Of a DNA stretch of 64,000 nucleotides, positions 1 to 12,380 are shown one piece after another (position 1 is the first letter of the stretch; the number at the start of each line of letters is the position of its first letter). The stretch spans positions 64,918,001 through 64,982,000 of the forward strand of contig NC_092589.1 in the NCBI RefSeq assembly GCF_047663525.1. Direction: 5' to 3'. The translations under genes were made by a program, and so were the position numbers. The DNA is from Anas platyrhynchos. Taxonomy: Eukaryota; Chordata; Aves; Anseriformes; Anatidae. Under the pieces are notes generated by a model. That model saw only the letters and a list, made by a program, of their open reading frames with translations, was not told the origin of the DNA and did no database searches.

Positions 1-379
1 ATGAATCCAAAGCCCATTCCTTCAAGACAGTCAGGGAAATCTCCAGCCTGCACAGCCAGTAACTCCAGATACTTTCCAGTTTATGGCTGCACCCACATGA
101 AATATCTTCATCCCTCTCTTTCCTTCTCCCTACTGCCTTCAGCATCCATGCTTTTTATCCTCTCTCCCTCCAGTTCTGCCCTCATCTGCTCCACTGCCCT
201 GGTTCTCTGCTCCCTGCTTCCTGCCCTGTTGGTCCTGCTTTTACTTTCTGTGCTTTCCTCCCTTCCCACTGCGGGGACATGACCTAGAGATAGGTAAAGA
301 AACCCTGAACTGACATAAGCTACGAGGCACAGGACAGAGCTGTAAAGTTCCTTATTCAAACTACGAGGCAACCCTCACA

Positions 380-450
380 TTAAATGCAAGGCAAAACTCT
401 GGGATGCTCTTTTGTAACACTGAATAGCTTCATCAAACAGCCTTTTCCAG
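380..450 (-). CDS. Candidate last coding exon of LEG1 (tentative)
   Basis: On the minus strand a pyrimidine-rich tract and TTTTTAG acceptor precede 450. In the phase required by exon 5 the sequence reads a short 23-residue end (GKGCLMKLFSVTKEHP...) and stops with TAA at 382-380. I cannot align this tail convincingly with other LEG1 proteins, and no AATAAA is visible further left inside the window. The true last exon may be outside the window, or exon 5 may be terminal by readthrough. Confidence 0.25.
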
Positions 451-1275
451 CTAAAAATATGGAGAGAGAGAAAATTTTCACTGAAGTGTATAGACAAAAG
501 ATCTCAAAAAAGTGCTATGGCTCTGGATACTAGCTTTACATTATATTTTTATATGCCGTTTTCCTTTAAAGATTCAAAATAGCTTTCCTTCATAAAGGCC
601 AAAAACCAAAACCAACCAACCAAACAACAAAACAAAACGAAACCGTTCAGCCCAGCCGTCTCTACGAATGAATTGAAACCTCGGAAGAGTGTAATTCTAT
701 GTCTCACCGCTGGATGGTGATGCAGAATTTATTTTAGATGAAGCGATTGTCTAAGAATAACTGTTTTACTGGGGGAGGTATCTTCTGTTAGACAAAAGAT
801 TGAGAGGAAATCAAAATAAAACAAATAACAACAACAAAACAACAGAACACTTGCTGACACAAAACGTTGTTTGTGATATTTTCTCCATTTTTTGTAATGA
901 CTTCAACTGATCTAGTAAGTTCATTTACATTTTTAATGGTTCCAAATTTAAATGATGAAATGCAAGCTAATGTTTGTTTGTAAACTTCATGTGCAAATTA
1001 GAGAGAAAAAAAAGTAAGGTCATCTGCTCCAATATATGATGCCTTTGTCTCATGTGAAATCCTTACCACATACCATAAGTGTTATCCCATTGATGCATTT
1101 ATTCTCTGGTGCATTGTTTACTTGTGGCTGTATTTTTAGCTGTACTGTTTTATCTCCAGGAAGTGATTATATTATATAGAAAATCACTGCATTCATGTGG
1201 AGGAAACTATTGAAACAAAGAATAAGACAAAGTGCATATGGACTACAGACACCGTGCGAGAGGTGGGGCTCTTAC

Positions 1276-1514
1276 CTGTTAATTGATTTGATTTGTGGAG
1301 TGCTCTCATTGAGAGCAGGACTCTGTTTTGCTGTGGACTGAAGCCACTGATGGATGGCAAGACATCCCCTTCAACAAGCATCCTCTGAGGCAAGAAAAGC
1401 TGGAAGTTGTTTGTGGTTTGTAAATCTGTACAGAAATGTGTGGCTGCAATGAAATCTACAGCATTAGCCCAGTCTTCACCAAAATTTGCTTCTGGATCAG
1501 GGAGATATCTTAAG
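1276..1514 (-). CDS. LEG1: LEG1 coding exon 5
   Basis: Acceptor TTTATTTCAG, strong donor CAG|GTAAGA. Codes residues 245-323, from [21 protein letters not shown] to ALHKSNQLT, aligning without gaps to the human C-terminal region (AEAHF..SW..AVD, then P-x-I-S-x-F). If the donor is ignored the frame stays open for 27 more residues to a stop at 1193-1195, followed by AATAAA (minus strand) at 1098-1103, so an alternative end within the intron is possible. Confidence 0.88.
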
Positions 1515-4500
1515 CTGAAATAAATCAATATAAAAATGTAACAGATAATTGAAATCCACCGTAGAACACAGTTGTTTATCATTTATCCCAAATGTGTTTT
1601 GTTCATTATAAAATCCTGAGTGGTCTTGGTGTCACAGTGACTTAAAGTCTCTTTCAGAACTTTATACCTAATTTCTCTTGGCATCACTGCCTCTGGTCAG
1701 GTTAGACACTGCTTCTGGCTCAGGTCCTGGCTCCCAGAGAGGAATCACCATCTTTTTGTTAGCCCATAGCCTGCCTGCCCTTTGCAGCTTGAGGCACAGG
1801 GGCTTCATGTCTCACTGGATATCCCATACTCCTACAGAGTGGATGAGCGGAGCCTAAAGGGCATCATCTCTCACCCATTATCTTGCACACCAAGGGCATG
1901 GAAGGGTAGAGCCTAAAGAGTGGAAGCCCAAAACCTCATACAGTCTTTGTTCAGACATTATCCTTACAAATAGTCATGGGGGTGGGAAGGTCCCCTGGCC
2001 AGCTCTCTGATTCCCATACCTGTCCTGGAACTTGGGCAGCGCGTAGGCAATGGAGGCAACGTGCGCCTTCCACATGTAATGGAGAGCGTCATCCAGTATG
2101 AAAGAGGAGAACGTTTCAGGGCCTATGGCTTTTTGCTCTGTAAACTGCAGATACTACAACAGCAGGGAGGGAAAAAGGCAGAGAAATGAGAAGGTGATTC
2201 AAAACCAATAAATTTTTCAGATTTATGTACAGATCACACAAAAGAGTAAGTTTGCAACATAAGGAAAACTGTTTTTGAGTAGTTAGCATGTGTTGCTTCT
2301 ACTTTGTAAGTAACTGTAATATCTGACCTAGGAAGAAAAGGATGATTAATATAGATTTATAAAGTGAATTAATGTTCCCACTGAAGTTAAAGGGATTTGC
2401 CATTCTTCAACTTCAATAGATCATTTTTCCCACATAATATAGGCATTCTGTCAGAATTCAGTGGACTTGTGTATCTGAGTCTATCTGACTTGTGTATCTG
2501 AAGCTTCCATGCTAAAATACTGGATTCCTTGAAAAATTGTTTGTACTCTTTCAGCTGCAACTGCTGCAGGTTTTCAAAAAATAAGAATATGAGTATTAAT
2601 GGTTATCATTATGGCTATTTGAGAAGTAGATTGTTTATAATGACCTCATAAACATACTGTTTACAATAAAGAATCTGAAGAAAACAAATCCAGTCTTGCT
2701 CTGAAAACCTCTCCCTCTGCTCACAGCTGTCAAGAGGAACTTACAGTTCTAATTTTCTGATTGTTATCTACTACTTGACTACTAACAAAGACATTGAATA
2801 AAGAAGTCTATCTTTAAAAATAATTATTAAATCTATGAAATAAGAAATACTGATATCTTTGGGATTAGAGAGCAACTGTATAAGGAGGAAAGAGAGTATG
2901 TACTTGCATAAATAAATACCCCTCTCAGTGAAGTTTCAGAACTTCAAGTTGTTTAGTTGTTCAGAAGAATAAATGATCCTTACAAAACCAACGCGAGGCC
3001 ATTTCTCAAGGGTAATGTTCTATCTTGAATGCTAATGTTAGCAATTTAACATGCTAATATTAAGACTACAAGTATAACTGTTAATGAAACAGTCTCTGAG
3101 GACAGACACCAAAATAATTGTGTCACTCTATGTCATGCTTTTCCACTTTTCTATTTCTTACTTTTTTATCAAGCTGATATTGAAAGCAAATCAAGCTCCC
3201 TAAATCTTAATAATAATACTTTTAAAGTAATATTCTGATATCATCTCTTACAAAACATGAAAAGTAAAAAAGTAAAATTGTTTACTTCAAAATATGCCTT
3301 CCACTTATCCATCAGTTCAGGAATGCGAGAACGGCAGTCGGCAACACTATAGCAGAAATCATCTCTTCGCTCCTCTGGTGGCAGTAATTCTATCTCATAT
3401 GGCACCTCTCGAAAGAGGCCAGCTTCCACTGCCCCCAGAAAGGGTATGATGGCCAAGTAGTAATTCATACCTGTAATGATAATTAAAAATGCAGAGGCAC
3501 TACCCACTAGCAATGAAAAGTTCCCACACAGAGAAATGGAATCTCTCCAACACCAAATGTGGTCATTTCAAATTGCCATTGCTATGTTCAGCAGTGAGAT
3601 AGAAGTTTGTGCTGAAATGCACTAGTGATAATATCTGTATTGATTCTGATATGATTTGCAATATTGATTTATATATTGCCCATTTATAGTCTTGCATGAG
3701 CTGACAGTGTGCTATACTTTGCAGAAATTGAAAAACTAAAGGTAAAATTAGATCTTTATAGGTTACTATGGATAGAACATTAAAAGCCTTTGAAATGCTA
3801 GTTGCAAACTGAGCAGAGAAAATGATGATCAGGGTGAAAGATGAAGAGATCCTCCAACATGGCATCACAAGTATTGCTTTCATAAAAAAAAACAACTCTG
3901 TATACATCCTAAGAATATAAAAAAGGAAAAGGCAAGTCCTAGCAATATTTTCCTGGAAACTGATTTTATTTTTAAAAGAGACATTTCATTCATTGAAAAC
4001 TTATTGGAAATGACCTCAGTTGATTTGGTATGATTTATTTTAGGATGATGGCTTCCTGTGGTCTGATCTATAAGTTAGAGCAGTCAGTTCCAGTATGTAG
4101 AAAACCCAGATTCAGTTCCTTCCTGTGCTGGACCACATCTCCTGTGAGAGTGCCCATACAGATATTTGATGTCCTTCATTTAGGAAGAAATTTTTAAATT
4201 CTTGCCTTAATTGCGTCCTTCTCTGTAGAAATATATTTTAATGACTTTCAGTGAAGAACAAGCTAAAGCCTGGATATCTTCCCTCCTGGGTGGGTAGCTC
4301 TGAGCCATTGAGCTGAGAAGTCATTTGCTCATGCTTAAGTAGCAGTGTGACAAGGACAGTCTCACACACCTTGGGGCATATTAAATATAAATTTCTGGTT
4401 TAAGCTCATTCCTGGCTTGGTATGACTATGCATGCCAGACAGGGTCACCCTGAAGGCCAACCAAAAACACGTACATCCTCAGAGCAGTAAGAGGCATTTC

Positions 4501-7500
4501 TGTGCAGTCTGAAACACTTATTGTGTGTTGCTGTTGCAATATAGTAAATCAAGACTAAGTTTATACATAAGCTATAGGTCAGGCATTTTCTTTTTTTCCT
4601 TCTGTCCTACCTGCCAGTTCCATTTCTGAAAAAAAAAAAAAAAGTAGGTAATCTTTCCAAGAGTCAGAGTTCCAGTCTTAGAAAAACAAAAACAAAAAAA
4701 ACAACAAAAGAACAACAACAAAAAAAAAATTTAAAATTATTGTCTTTGACTCAGATCAGATAAAAAGGAAATTTTATTACTTAAATTATTAAAGAATGTG
4801 TTAATTCAGCTTTTCTATAATGGAAATAAAACCATCATTCTATTCAGACCATTTGGAATATATTAGATTGGGTGCAGGCAAGTTATTTAAATATTTCTAT
4901 TTTATCAAATGAGAAAATGTAATTGTTATGTTGTTTTTTGTTTTTTTATGGGCTCATAAAAAACTACCTTTTAAGTCCAACTCTGTGAAAATCTGTGAAT
5001 GCATTTTTTGAGAACTCTATTTCCACATAGCACACTGGCTGTAAATAGAGCAGAGGGGAATAATAACACATGCGGCCTCTTCTTGCAGATAACCAGTGAT
5101 AGAACAAAAGAGAATGGCCTCAAGTTGTACCAGGGGAGATTTAGGTTGGAAATTAGGAGAAATTTCTTCTCAGAAAGAGTAGTCAGGCATTGAAATGGGT
5201 TGCCCAAGGAGGTGGTGGAGTCACCGTCCCTGAGGTTGTTTTAAGGAAAGGTTGAACGTGATACTTAGGGACATGGTGTAGTGGGTGACATTGGTAATAA
5301 GAGGATGGTTGGACCACATGATCTCGAAGGTCTTTTCCAACATTAATGATTCTATGTGTACTTAGAATCATAGAATGTTTTGCATTGGAAGAGACCTTAA
5401 ACATGATCTAGCTCCAACCCCGCTGGCAGGGGTCAGGAACACCTCCCACCAGACCAGGTTGCTCAGAGTCTCATCCAATCTGGCCTTGAACATTTCCAGG
5501 GATGGGGCATCCACAGCTTCTCTGGGCAACCTGTTCCAGTGTCTCACCACCCTCTGAGTGAAGAATATCTACCTAATATCTAAGCTAAATCTTCCTTCTT
5601 TTGCTTTAAAACCTTTACTCCTTGTCTTAACACCATGCTCAGTGACAAAGAGTCCCTCCCCAGCTTTCCTGTAGGCCCCCTTTAGGCACAGGAAGGCCAC
5701 CATAAGGTCTTCCTGGAACCTTTTCTTCTCCAAGACAAACAACCCCAACTCCCTCAGCCTGTTTTCATCAAAGAGGTACTCCAGTCACTTGATCATCTTC
5801 ACGGCCCTCCTCTGAACTTGCCCTAATAAGTCCATGTCCTTCTTGTGCTGGGGGACCCAGGGCTGAATGTAGTGCTCCAGGCAGGGTCTCACAAGAGCAG
5901 AGTAGAGGGGGAGAATCACCTCCCTTGGCCTGCTGGCCATGCTTCAGTTGACGCAGCCCAGGGTATGGTTGGCTTTCTGGGCTGTAAGCACACATTACTG
6001 GCTCATACTGAGCTTCTCATCCACCAACACACCCAGATCCTTTTCCTCAGGGCTGCTCTCAATACTTGCACTTGAGACAAAGAGCATTGTAGTATTGGAG
6101 TCTTTTCTATTAATGCTTAAAGTGTTACTCATTGGGCTGTCCTACAGAACAATAAATGGTTACCTTTGACTTACATGACGCATTGCAGATCACATCCTTT
6201 TCTGTTCTGCAAAGTTCTTAGCTAGACATGAATACAACTATTCTTTCATTTCTATTTAAATACCTGGTTACAGTTTGCTGTGCCACACATCATAATTTCT
6301 CCCATGATGCTTTCAGAGGATGCAGTATACCTACCTTTACATCCCACATAAAAGTAAGGTGCTCTGCCACATCTACCAATAGAGGTGCCAATACCACTGA
6401 TTTAGTGAGCACTTTGGCTGAGTTAGCTCACAGCTATTCCTTCAGTAACATTTGTTGCTTTGTTTTTTATTGGCATTGCCTTACACAAAGGTGTTTCCAA
6501 ATATAATTTGATCTCACCATCACTGCTTCCTACTATGTCCAATATTTTCTTAGGTGCAATGGAAAGACCCATTTTTAGTTACACCTATGACAGATATTTT
6601 TACAAATCAAATTCTTGTGTGTCTCATGCTAAGAAAAAACCCACAGACTATCAAAAACAATTACTTGATCTCCTCAGTTCAACCTATGAATTGACAGGGG
6701 CAACTTATGAATTAACAGAATTATCAGAACAACCCTGGGATTTTGGATGTTTGTTTGGTTTTTTTTTTTAATCTAGATGTGCATTTTCAGACATGTTGAG
6801 GAAAACATTGAGAGTGTCAGTGACATTGATGTTGGAAATTCAGATCTTTACATTTTCTCTCTCTGTCTTCAATTTGTTTCTACTTACTGGAATAACAAAA
6901 TAATAATAATAATACAATTTCAGCCTACTAGAAGTCCAAAGCCAATATTAAAGTGAATAGAAATTATCCTGCAGCTTATGTATGCCACATCAAAGTGATA
7001 ACTGGTTTTGCTGGATATTTGAGGGTCCACTGGAAAAAATGTTGTCACTGTGATGAAGATAGCAAAGTTATCTGGACACTGTGGACAAAAAATCTCCCTT
7101 TCTTTTATTCTCTGTAGCCTACCGAACCACAAAGATTCCTGGTTGGCATTCTCACACTAAGATTTAGTTTGAAGAATTAGCATTTAAACTGAAGAAATCT
7201 GCTCAGGAGTGATTGAAAAAGGTAATTTCTACAAGTGCCTACAAACACAGATACCCATCATGGTGTTTCCCACATTTTCACTCATATTTTGCTGCAAGTT
7301 TTCATTGAAGAACTGTGTAACACTGCAATCACTTTGTAGTAGAGAAGTCCAAGAGGAAGAAAGACTCTGAATTGCCTTCTAGGACACTAATCATATTTTG
7401 AGTAACAGTGTAATAGCATATACTTACAGGACCACCAGCTTCTTACAGATATGCACAGGTCTCCATCTTCATGGCCACAGGAAGTCACACTGGAAGGATC

Positions 7501-10500
7501 TGCTAGTCTGCCTGAATAAAATGAAAGAATGCACCAAATATTTCTCATCCTTTTTTACATGAGAAATCCCACTGAGAGGGAAAAAAAAATGTACCAGTAA
7601 AGCGTGCAAAATTTTGCTCAGAGAGGCAGAACAATTACTGTTGTTCTGCTTTTTAAAATACTGTTGGTACAGTATTTGAATTTCTCAGTCAATATTTCAC
7701 AGAATGCCTAGTAATTTGACTATGTTTTACATTTCACATTGTAAAATTCACTGTAAATGTATTCTGAGAGTTTATGGAACTGTCTGAAACTAGGACATCA
7801 CAATGATTTTTTATAGAGATATAAATATGAATGTGCATACAGACATAAACACACGCATAGCTGATGCATCATTTTCAGTAGCTGCAAGGCTGCTAGTGCA
7901 GAAGAGCTGTTTAATGAGGAGAATAGCACAAATTAAAAGTGCTAGTAATTGTGTCACCTAATTGGGTTGTGTGATACAGAATTCCTTCCAGTTTAATGAT
8001 GCATACAAACATTGCCTTCCTGTTAAGCTAAGCATGCAAACATTGTTGTATCTGATTAGCAGAGTTTTCAAGCATCTATACCATAACAAACATGCAAGAC
8101 ATTTCACAATTTTCTGTGACAGCACGTAAGGTGTATTTTACTTTGAGCACATGACATAGAGGAATTCCTTAAAACACTTGGATATGTACTTCATGTGCTG
8201 AGTAGTCAGATAGGGAGTCAGGAAAATTGCTTTAAGTACATGATGTGAACTTGCCATGGTCAGCCTCAATGACATGAGCAATTCCAGAAATTCTCAACCC
8301 CTATCCTGCAAAGCACTTACTTTCTGACAAGTCAGCTGAATACAGACATTGTCACTTCTGTCAGATCAGAAGTGAAGTTCATCGTATTCTTTAAAAGACA
8401 AAACAAATTTTCTTTTAGGTACCTGATGTGTTTTGCTCAAAGAGAAAATGGAATCATGAACCAGCTGTATTAAGATTATCCTAATTATCCTCTCCATCTG
8501 ACTGGACAGAGGATGTGTGTTGGGGCACACTAGCAACTGAAGCCCATGCCTTTCAGTAGCAGAACATCAAGAGTAAGCAGGAACTTGCAATGGAGAAGAA
8601 TGCAGTTCAATGTGATTTTTTTTATTTTTTTATTTTTTAAGAGTTACAGAAAGACTTGATCTTTTGTTTCTTTATTTCTTTTGGGCAAGGCCATATTTCC
8701 ACACAGGCAATCACTAGGCATCAGTAGTTCACTAGTGTGCAAAGAAGTTGAATGGAGAAAGACAAAGGTAAAGGAAAAAAATGTTTCAGAAGAATTATAC
8801 ATGAAATTTACCAAAGATCATTAATTAACCTGGGCATTTTGGGACAAAAATCCTGGAAAGTCCTGGAAAGTATTGGTGATAATTATGGGATATGTCTGAA
8901 TTGTTTGTATCTTGAAGCACTAACTACACTTCCAGGTCTACACTCCAGGTTTGTCCTCTTCGTTCCCCCTTATTTCTTGTGTTTAACATGATTATTTCAG
9001 TCTTCATGTATATCCAAGCTATCCCAATCTTTCTTTGTATATTGACAGTGCCTCCCAGCTGTACATCATTAGCAAGTTTGTGCATGATTTCTCATTAGCA
9101 AGATTTCCTTGCTATTTTTTTGTAACAAGATTGTTAACAGAAAAAAATAAAGGAGAAGTTGTTCTCAAGAACGATAACTGAAGAACTCTGAGTGTATCCT
9201 TCACTTTGCTGTAAACGTCCCTTAGCAACACTCATCATTAAACTCTCCTTTAGGTGTTCCATTGTCAGATTTACAATTTCCTTTTTCTGTTTTATTTTGG
9301 AGAGTGTTACTAACAACTTTCATTCAATGTTTTGATTCTATAGAGGAAGGAAATGCATTTCTAGACTTGGGTGAAACATCAATTATATCATAAAAGAAAA
9401 TACCCTGTTAGTCTAGAAGAATCCATTTTAGATTAGCATAAACTAATCTATCCATTTTTATATTTAGCTCCATGTCTTTTTAAAATTATTTTCTCTATGC
9501 TTATTCCAATGTCTTACCTACTGTTAAGGTAAGAATAAGAATATTTGTGCTGTTTTTCCTTCTTCTTCAGTACAGGTAGTATTTTTCCCGCTCTTCAGAC
9601 ATTTTAGAACCTGAAACTTTCTTAAAATCCTTGCTCCTGGATTTGTACTTCAGTATGACAATTCGTTCAAATGGGAGTACCCAATTTCCTCAGTTTGTGT
9701 AGGCAGGACTCTTTCAGTTTATCTCCATCTCCAAAGTAATGATTTCTGTCTCCATAGTCTCATTCTTATCAGCTATTTTGGCTTGCCCATCAAGACATCC
9801 TGCCTTGCCAACACTGCGTCTCCCATAAACTTGGGCAAATTAACGATTTCATTTTATGCCCATGTATGGTCATTACAAATATTTGTACCACTCTTACTAA
9901 AGTAGTAGCTTCACTTGTTCTTTATGGATTATATAGAACCATATCCATAAAAAATGTTTTCTCAGCCATATAACCTTCATGACCAGGCAGAATTGTTAAT
10001 GCAACATATTTTAGTGGCTCTTGCGGAAATCTGTTCTCCCGCACCATGAATTTATTTCCTCCTTTTGATTGCCCAAGCTTGTTATGTTGATATACAAATC
10101 CTTCAGTCATTCTTCACTAATCTCACCCAGCTGCCTATCTGGATTAGGCTTAAATATTTGGTAACTCTACTACTACACACACCAAAATTTAAACCTTTAA
10201 TCTCCCCTAATCCATCTATACTTCTTACATTTCTTTCCATAAACCACTTTCTAGTTGTGTAATATTTCTCCTACTATTTTTTCCCTCCTTTTGTTCATGT
10301 AATTTCAAAAATTTATCTCCTTGTCTATGGACCAATTGTATGACAGCAAGTCTTTACCTGTCTGTGTAACCAGGTGCAAATCTTCCTCTCTCCCACCCTG
10401 TCCCTCATCTCTATTTGGGAACTGTCACTGCAACCAGGCACAGCTTCACTTTGCAGATGAGGCCACACTACATAACTAGATTGTTTCCAGCAGTTCCCCA

Positions 10501-11171
10501 CTCAAGTGTAGCTTCTGCATCCAGGCACCTTTGTCTCTGCCACTCATTGGATCAACTCTCCTGCTGCATCAGCCATCCTCTTCATCTTCTCTTTCTTTTT
10601 CTGCTTAAAATCCAACCAAATTCTCCTTGCTGCTCTCTGTTTTCCAGCTAGTTACCTGCTCAGATTTTGCTTGCTCTACCTCTTTTTCCTCATTTTGACT
10701 TAGTAGTTAATTTTCCATTAAGTGCAATTAAATGCTGGCAGCCTTTCTTCACCACCAGCTACAATGCCTCTGTTTTCTTCCAGGTGAACATACACCTTCA
10801 GTAAAACCAAGAAACTATAGAGCACAACCCATAAAACAAAAAAAAAAAGTCAGGCATTTGCTTACACATGGCAAGAAAGAATTTACCACCAGGCACCAGT
10901 TTCTACAAACAACACTGCCTAGTATTCCCTTCTTCCTGCCTTTCCTAGTTGCTAGAACAAAACAAGCCAACATCGGCTTTGTGTGGAAGGTTTCGGTGCA
11001 TGCTGACTGCCTGTGAAGCAACGTGGGAGAACAAGTTCATTAACAAAGCCTTTGATAAGATATTGCAGCTTAAGCCTCAAAGGACCTTTTACACATGTTT
11101 CTGTCTCTGCTTTCCCAGCATGGCCAACTAGAGAACAAGAATGACTGCCCCAAAAATCAACCCGCTGAAAA

Positions 11172-11202
<31 letters not shown>

Positions 11203-12124
11203 ATTACTTCTTGTAAAAAATATTTATTTTAAAATGTATCAAGGCTACTTCTAATCTGATCAAATAAGGCAAAGAGGGAGAAAAAATCTTGGTGGGAGAG
11301 GCAGGCTTTCAACAGTATGTATTAGATATTAAACTCAAACCACCAGCAAAAGATCATAACATTAGCAGCCAAAGAAAGCCTATCAGTTAACAATTTATGA
11401 AGAGTACTGCAGAGCACGGACCTGAATATCTACCTGCAACAAGCTTGAAAGACTGGGAATATGTTTTCAAAGATTTCTGGATACCTGAGGTACTGCCCTC
11501 TTCATTTGAGATATTAGTGTTTCTAAACCACAGTCCCTCTGGATTCTGATCAGTTCTATGTTTAATAATATCTTTTCTTATTAGAAAATCCAATAGATAT
11601 TACTCAAGAAAGCAAAGGGTTGCTTTCTTTAAGAATTTCTCCTTCAAACCACCAGATTAGCACTGTATGTAAAAATTTACAATATGATGCTACAGGAGGC
11701 TTGCAAGGTAGAAACCTTGGGAAAAAACAACCCCCTCCCCAAAGTGGGTCTGGTAAACAGTTAGCTGTTCTAGCCACTTAAGGACACAGTTCATACCTGT
11801 ACGGAATTGCCACCCATGCTGCAATGGTAGTCCCCAGAGAATATTGCCAAAATTTTGGGATCCAAAGTTTGTAAAATATTTGGCTGAAGAATTTAGCAAG
11901 TTCTTATAAACTCCCAGTCGTTCCCGATAGTTCCAAGGATCAATGACAATTTTGTTGCCCTTAACTTGGAAATTCAGCAGGTTTTCAGGGACAATGTCCC
12001 ACAGCGGGGGATAGACCTGTTCTCCAGTGGCATCTTTGTCATTCTGTGCTGCTGCAGCAGTTGCTGGATTCAGGGTAACAGTTGTTATGAGAAGAAGAGC
12101 ACATATGCCACCATAGGTCCACAT
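1276..12124 (-). CDS. LEG1: LEG1 homolog (C6orf58/LEG1 family secreted protein), five-exon coding region, 3' end unresolved
   Basis: Five exons join as 12124-11797, 7511-7428, 3470-3286, 2153-2020 and 1514-1276, all with GT-AG junctions and matching phases, giving 323 codons plus one base. The product matches the LEG1/DUF781 family along its length: a signal peptide starting [12 protein letters not shown], the block [14 protein letters not shown], then [17 protein letters not shown], four spaced cysteines (C121, C129 and the pair in DFCYSVADC), [10 protein letters not shown], and a C-terminal LPSISGFSP segment. The human protein has about 330 residues, so nearly all of it is here. One N-glycosylation sequon (N78-S-S) is visible. 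The family is secreted and liver- or gland-enriched; its biochemical activity is poorly known and no catalytic motif is evident. The start at 12124 has A at -3 and begins the signal peptide directly. An in-frame ATG at 12172 would add 16 residues but has a poor context. Confidence 0.9.
2020..2153 (-). CDS. LEG1: LEG1 coding exon 4
   Basis: A 134-base exon missed by ORF length filters. Acceptor GCTGTTGTAG, donor AG|GTATGG. It codes residues 200-243: [11 protein letters not shown], a serine/phenylalanine stretch, [16 protein letters not shown] and YALPKFQD. The human homolog has YLQ, then a D-L-L-x-Y-L-W-x-A-H stretch, at the same place. The exon leaves two bases (AG) that join C of exon 5 to make Ser244. 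Confidence 0.88.
3286..3470 (-). CDS. LEG1: LEG1 coding exon 3
   Basis: A 185-base exon coding residues 139-199, from [17 protein letters not shown] through [13 protein letters not shown] to DKWKAYFE. The acceptor ATTATCATTACAG is strong and the donor is GAA|GTAAAC. It ends in phase 0. The CYSVADC cysteine pair and the PFLGAVEAG stretch match the LEG1 family position for position. Confidence 0.9.
5068..5356 (+). mobile_element. CR1 LINE, 5'-truncated 3' end
   Basis: Carries the CR1 3' tail landmarks in order: TTCTTGCAGATAACCAGTGATAG (early tail), GGGGAGATTTAGGTTGGA, ATTGAAATGGGTTGCCCAAGG, GACATGGTGTAGTGG, GATCTCGAAGGTCTTTTCC and the terminal ATTCTATG. Only the non-coding 3' region remains. 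It lies in LEG1 intron 2, antisense to LEG1, and abuts an oppositely oriented CR1 at its 3' end. Confidence 0.88.
5364..6060 (-). mobile_element. CR1 LINE, reverse orientation, about 0.7 kb of 3' end
   Basis: Begins on the plus strand with AGAATCATAGAATG, the reverse complement of the CR1 terminus, followed by the hallmark strings CCAACCCCGCTGGCAGGGG, CACCTCCCACCAGACC, GGGCAACCTGTTCC, CCCTCAGCCTGTTTTC, and CACCCAGATCCTTTTCCTC. It extends well into the 3' portion but holds no intact reading frame. It is a different subfamily from its plus-strand partner at 5068-5356. Confidence 0.9.
7428..7511 (-). CDS. LEG1: LEG1 coding exon 2
   Basis: An 84-base exon, too short for a simple ORF scan, found by family similarity. 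The acceptor is ...TTTTATTCAG and the donor GTAAGTA. It reads [12 protein letters not shown], then [11 protein letters not shown], then RSWWS, aligning with the human segment that has GRLADP, two cysteines eight residues apart, ISV and SWW. It enters in phase 1 and leaves in phase 1 (the last T joins GT of exon 3 to make Cys138). Confidence 0.88.
8990..9110 (-). mobile_element. Possible ancient CR1/L3-type LINE remnant
   Basis: The stretch around AGCTGTACATCATTAGCAAG resembles the reverse complement of the CR1/L3 reverse-transcriptase segment that reads as 'kf-ADDT'. The match is short and degraded, so this is a weak call. Confidence 0.3.
11168..11214. repeat. (AAAT)n microsatellite
   Basis: About eleven uninterrupted copies of the tetranucleotide in LEG1 intron 1. 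Confidence 0.95.
11797..12124 (-). CDS. LEG1: LEG1 coding exon 1 (signal peptide and N-terminal LEG1 block)
   Basis: Codes for residues 1-109 plus the first base of codon 110. It holds the hydrophobic signal sequence with likely cleavage in the alanine-rich stretch near residues 21-26, the charged spacer [10 protein letters not shown], and the conserved [23 protein letters not shown] and [12 protein letters not shown] blocks. The exon ends ...CGT ACA G before a GTATGA donor (phase 1). Reading through the donor is possible in the raw frame but loses family similarity at once. Confidence 0.92.
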
Positions 12125-12373
12125 TGTGGAGGTTTGTGACCCAGGTGTTTGTGGCTGCAGGGCTTTTATCATGAAAGGTGAGGGCTGGGCAAAAAGGATG
12201 ACTCAGACTGCAGAGGTCTCCTGTCTCCCTTCCTTCTTTCCTGTGACCCTGACCTAGCATTTCCAGGTGAGCAAGCTGTGAGTAATGCTTCTGCCTCTGT
12301 CCTCTTGGTGAGGTGTGGGGTGCAAGAGCAGACATTTAAGGGGGATCAGCCTGACAAGAAATGTATGCCCACA

Positions 12374-12380
12374 ATTTATA
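12374..12380 (-). promoter_or_regulatory. LEG1: TATA box of LEG1
   Basis: The minus strand reads GGGTATAAATTGTGG here. A start of transcription about 28 bases on, near 12352 (sequence TTGTCAGG), would give a 5'UTR of roughly 228 bases before the ATG at 12124. A focused TATA promoter fits a tissue-specific secreted-protein gene. The transcription start is inferred. Confidence 0.6.

Larger units (their letters stand above)
7512..11796 (-). other. LEG1 intron 1
   Basis: A 4.3-kb intron between exons 1 and 2. AT-rich, with the possible LINE remnant near 9.0 kb, pyrimidine-rich stretches at 10.3-10.7 kb, and an AAAT microsatellite at 11168-11214. I see no further coding exon or RNA gene. Confidence 0.7.

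Noticed and set aside
1..282. 93-residue plus-strand frame at the left edge
   Set aside because: Pyrimidine-rich low-complexity sequence giving Ser/Leu runs; no support as a gene or as LEG1 exon.
5368..6169. Several 60-76-residue frames
   Set aside because: All fall in the CR1 3' non-coding region at 5364-6060.
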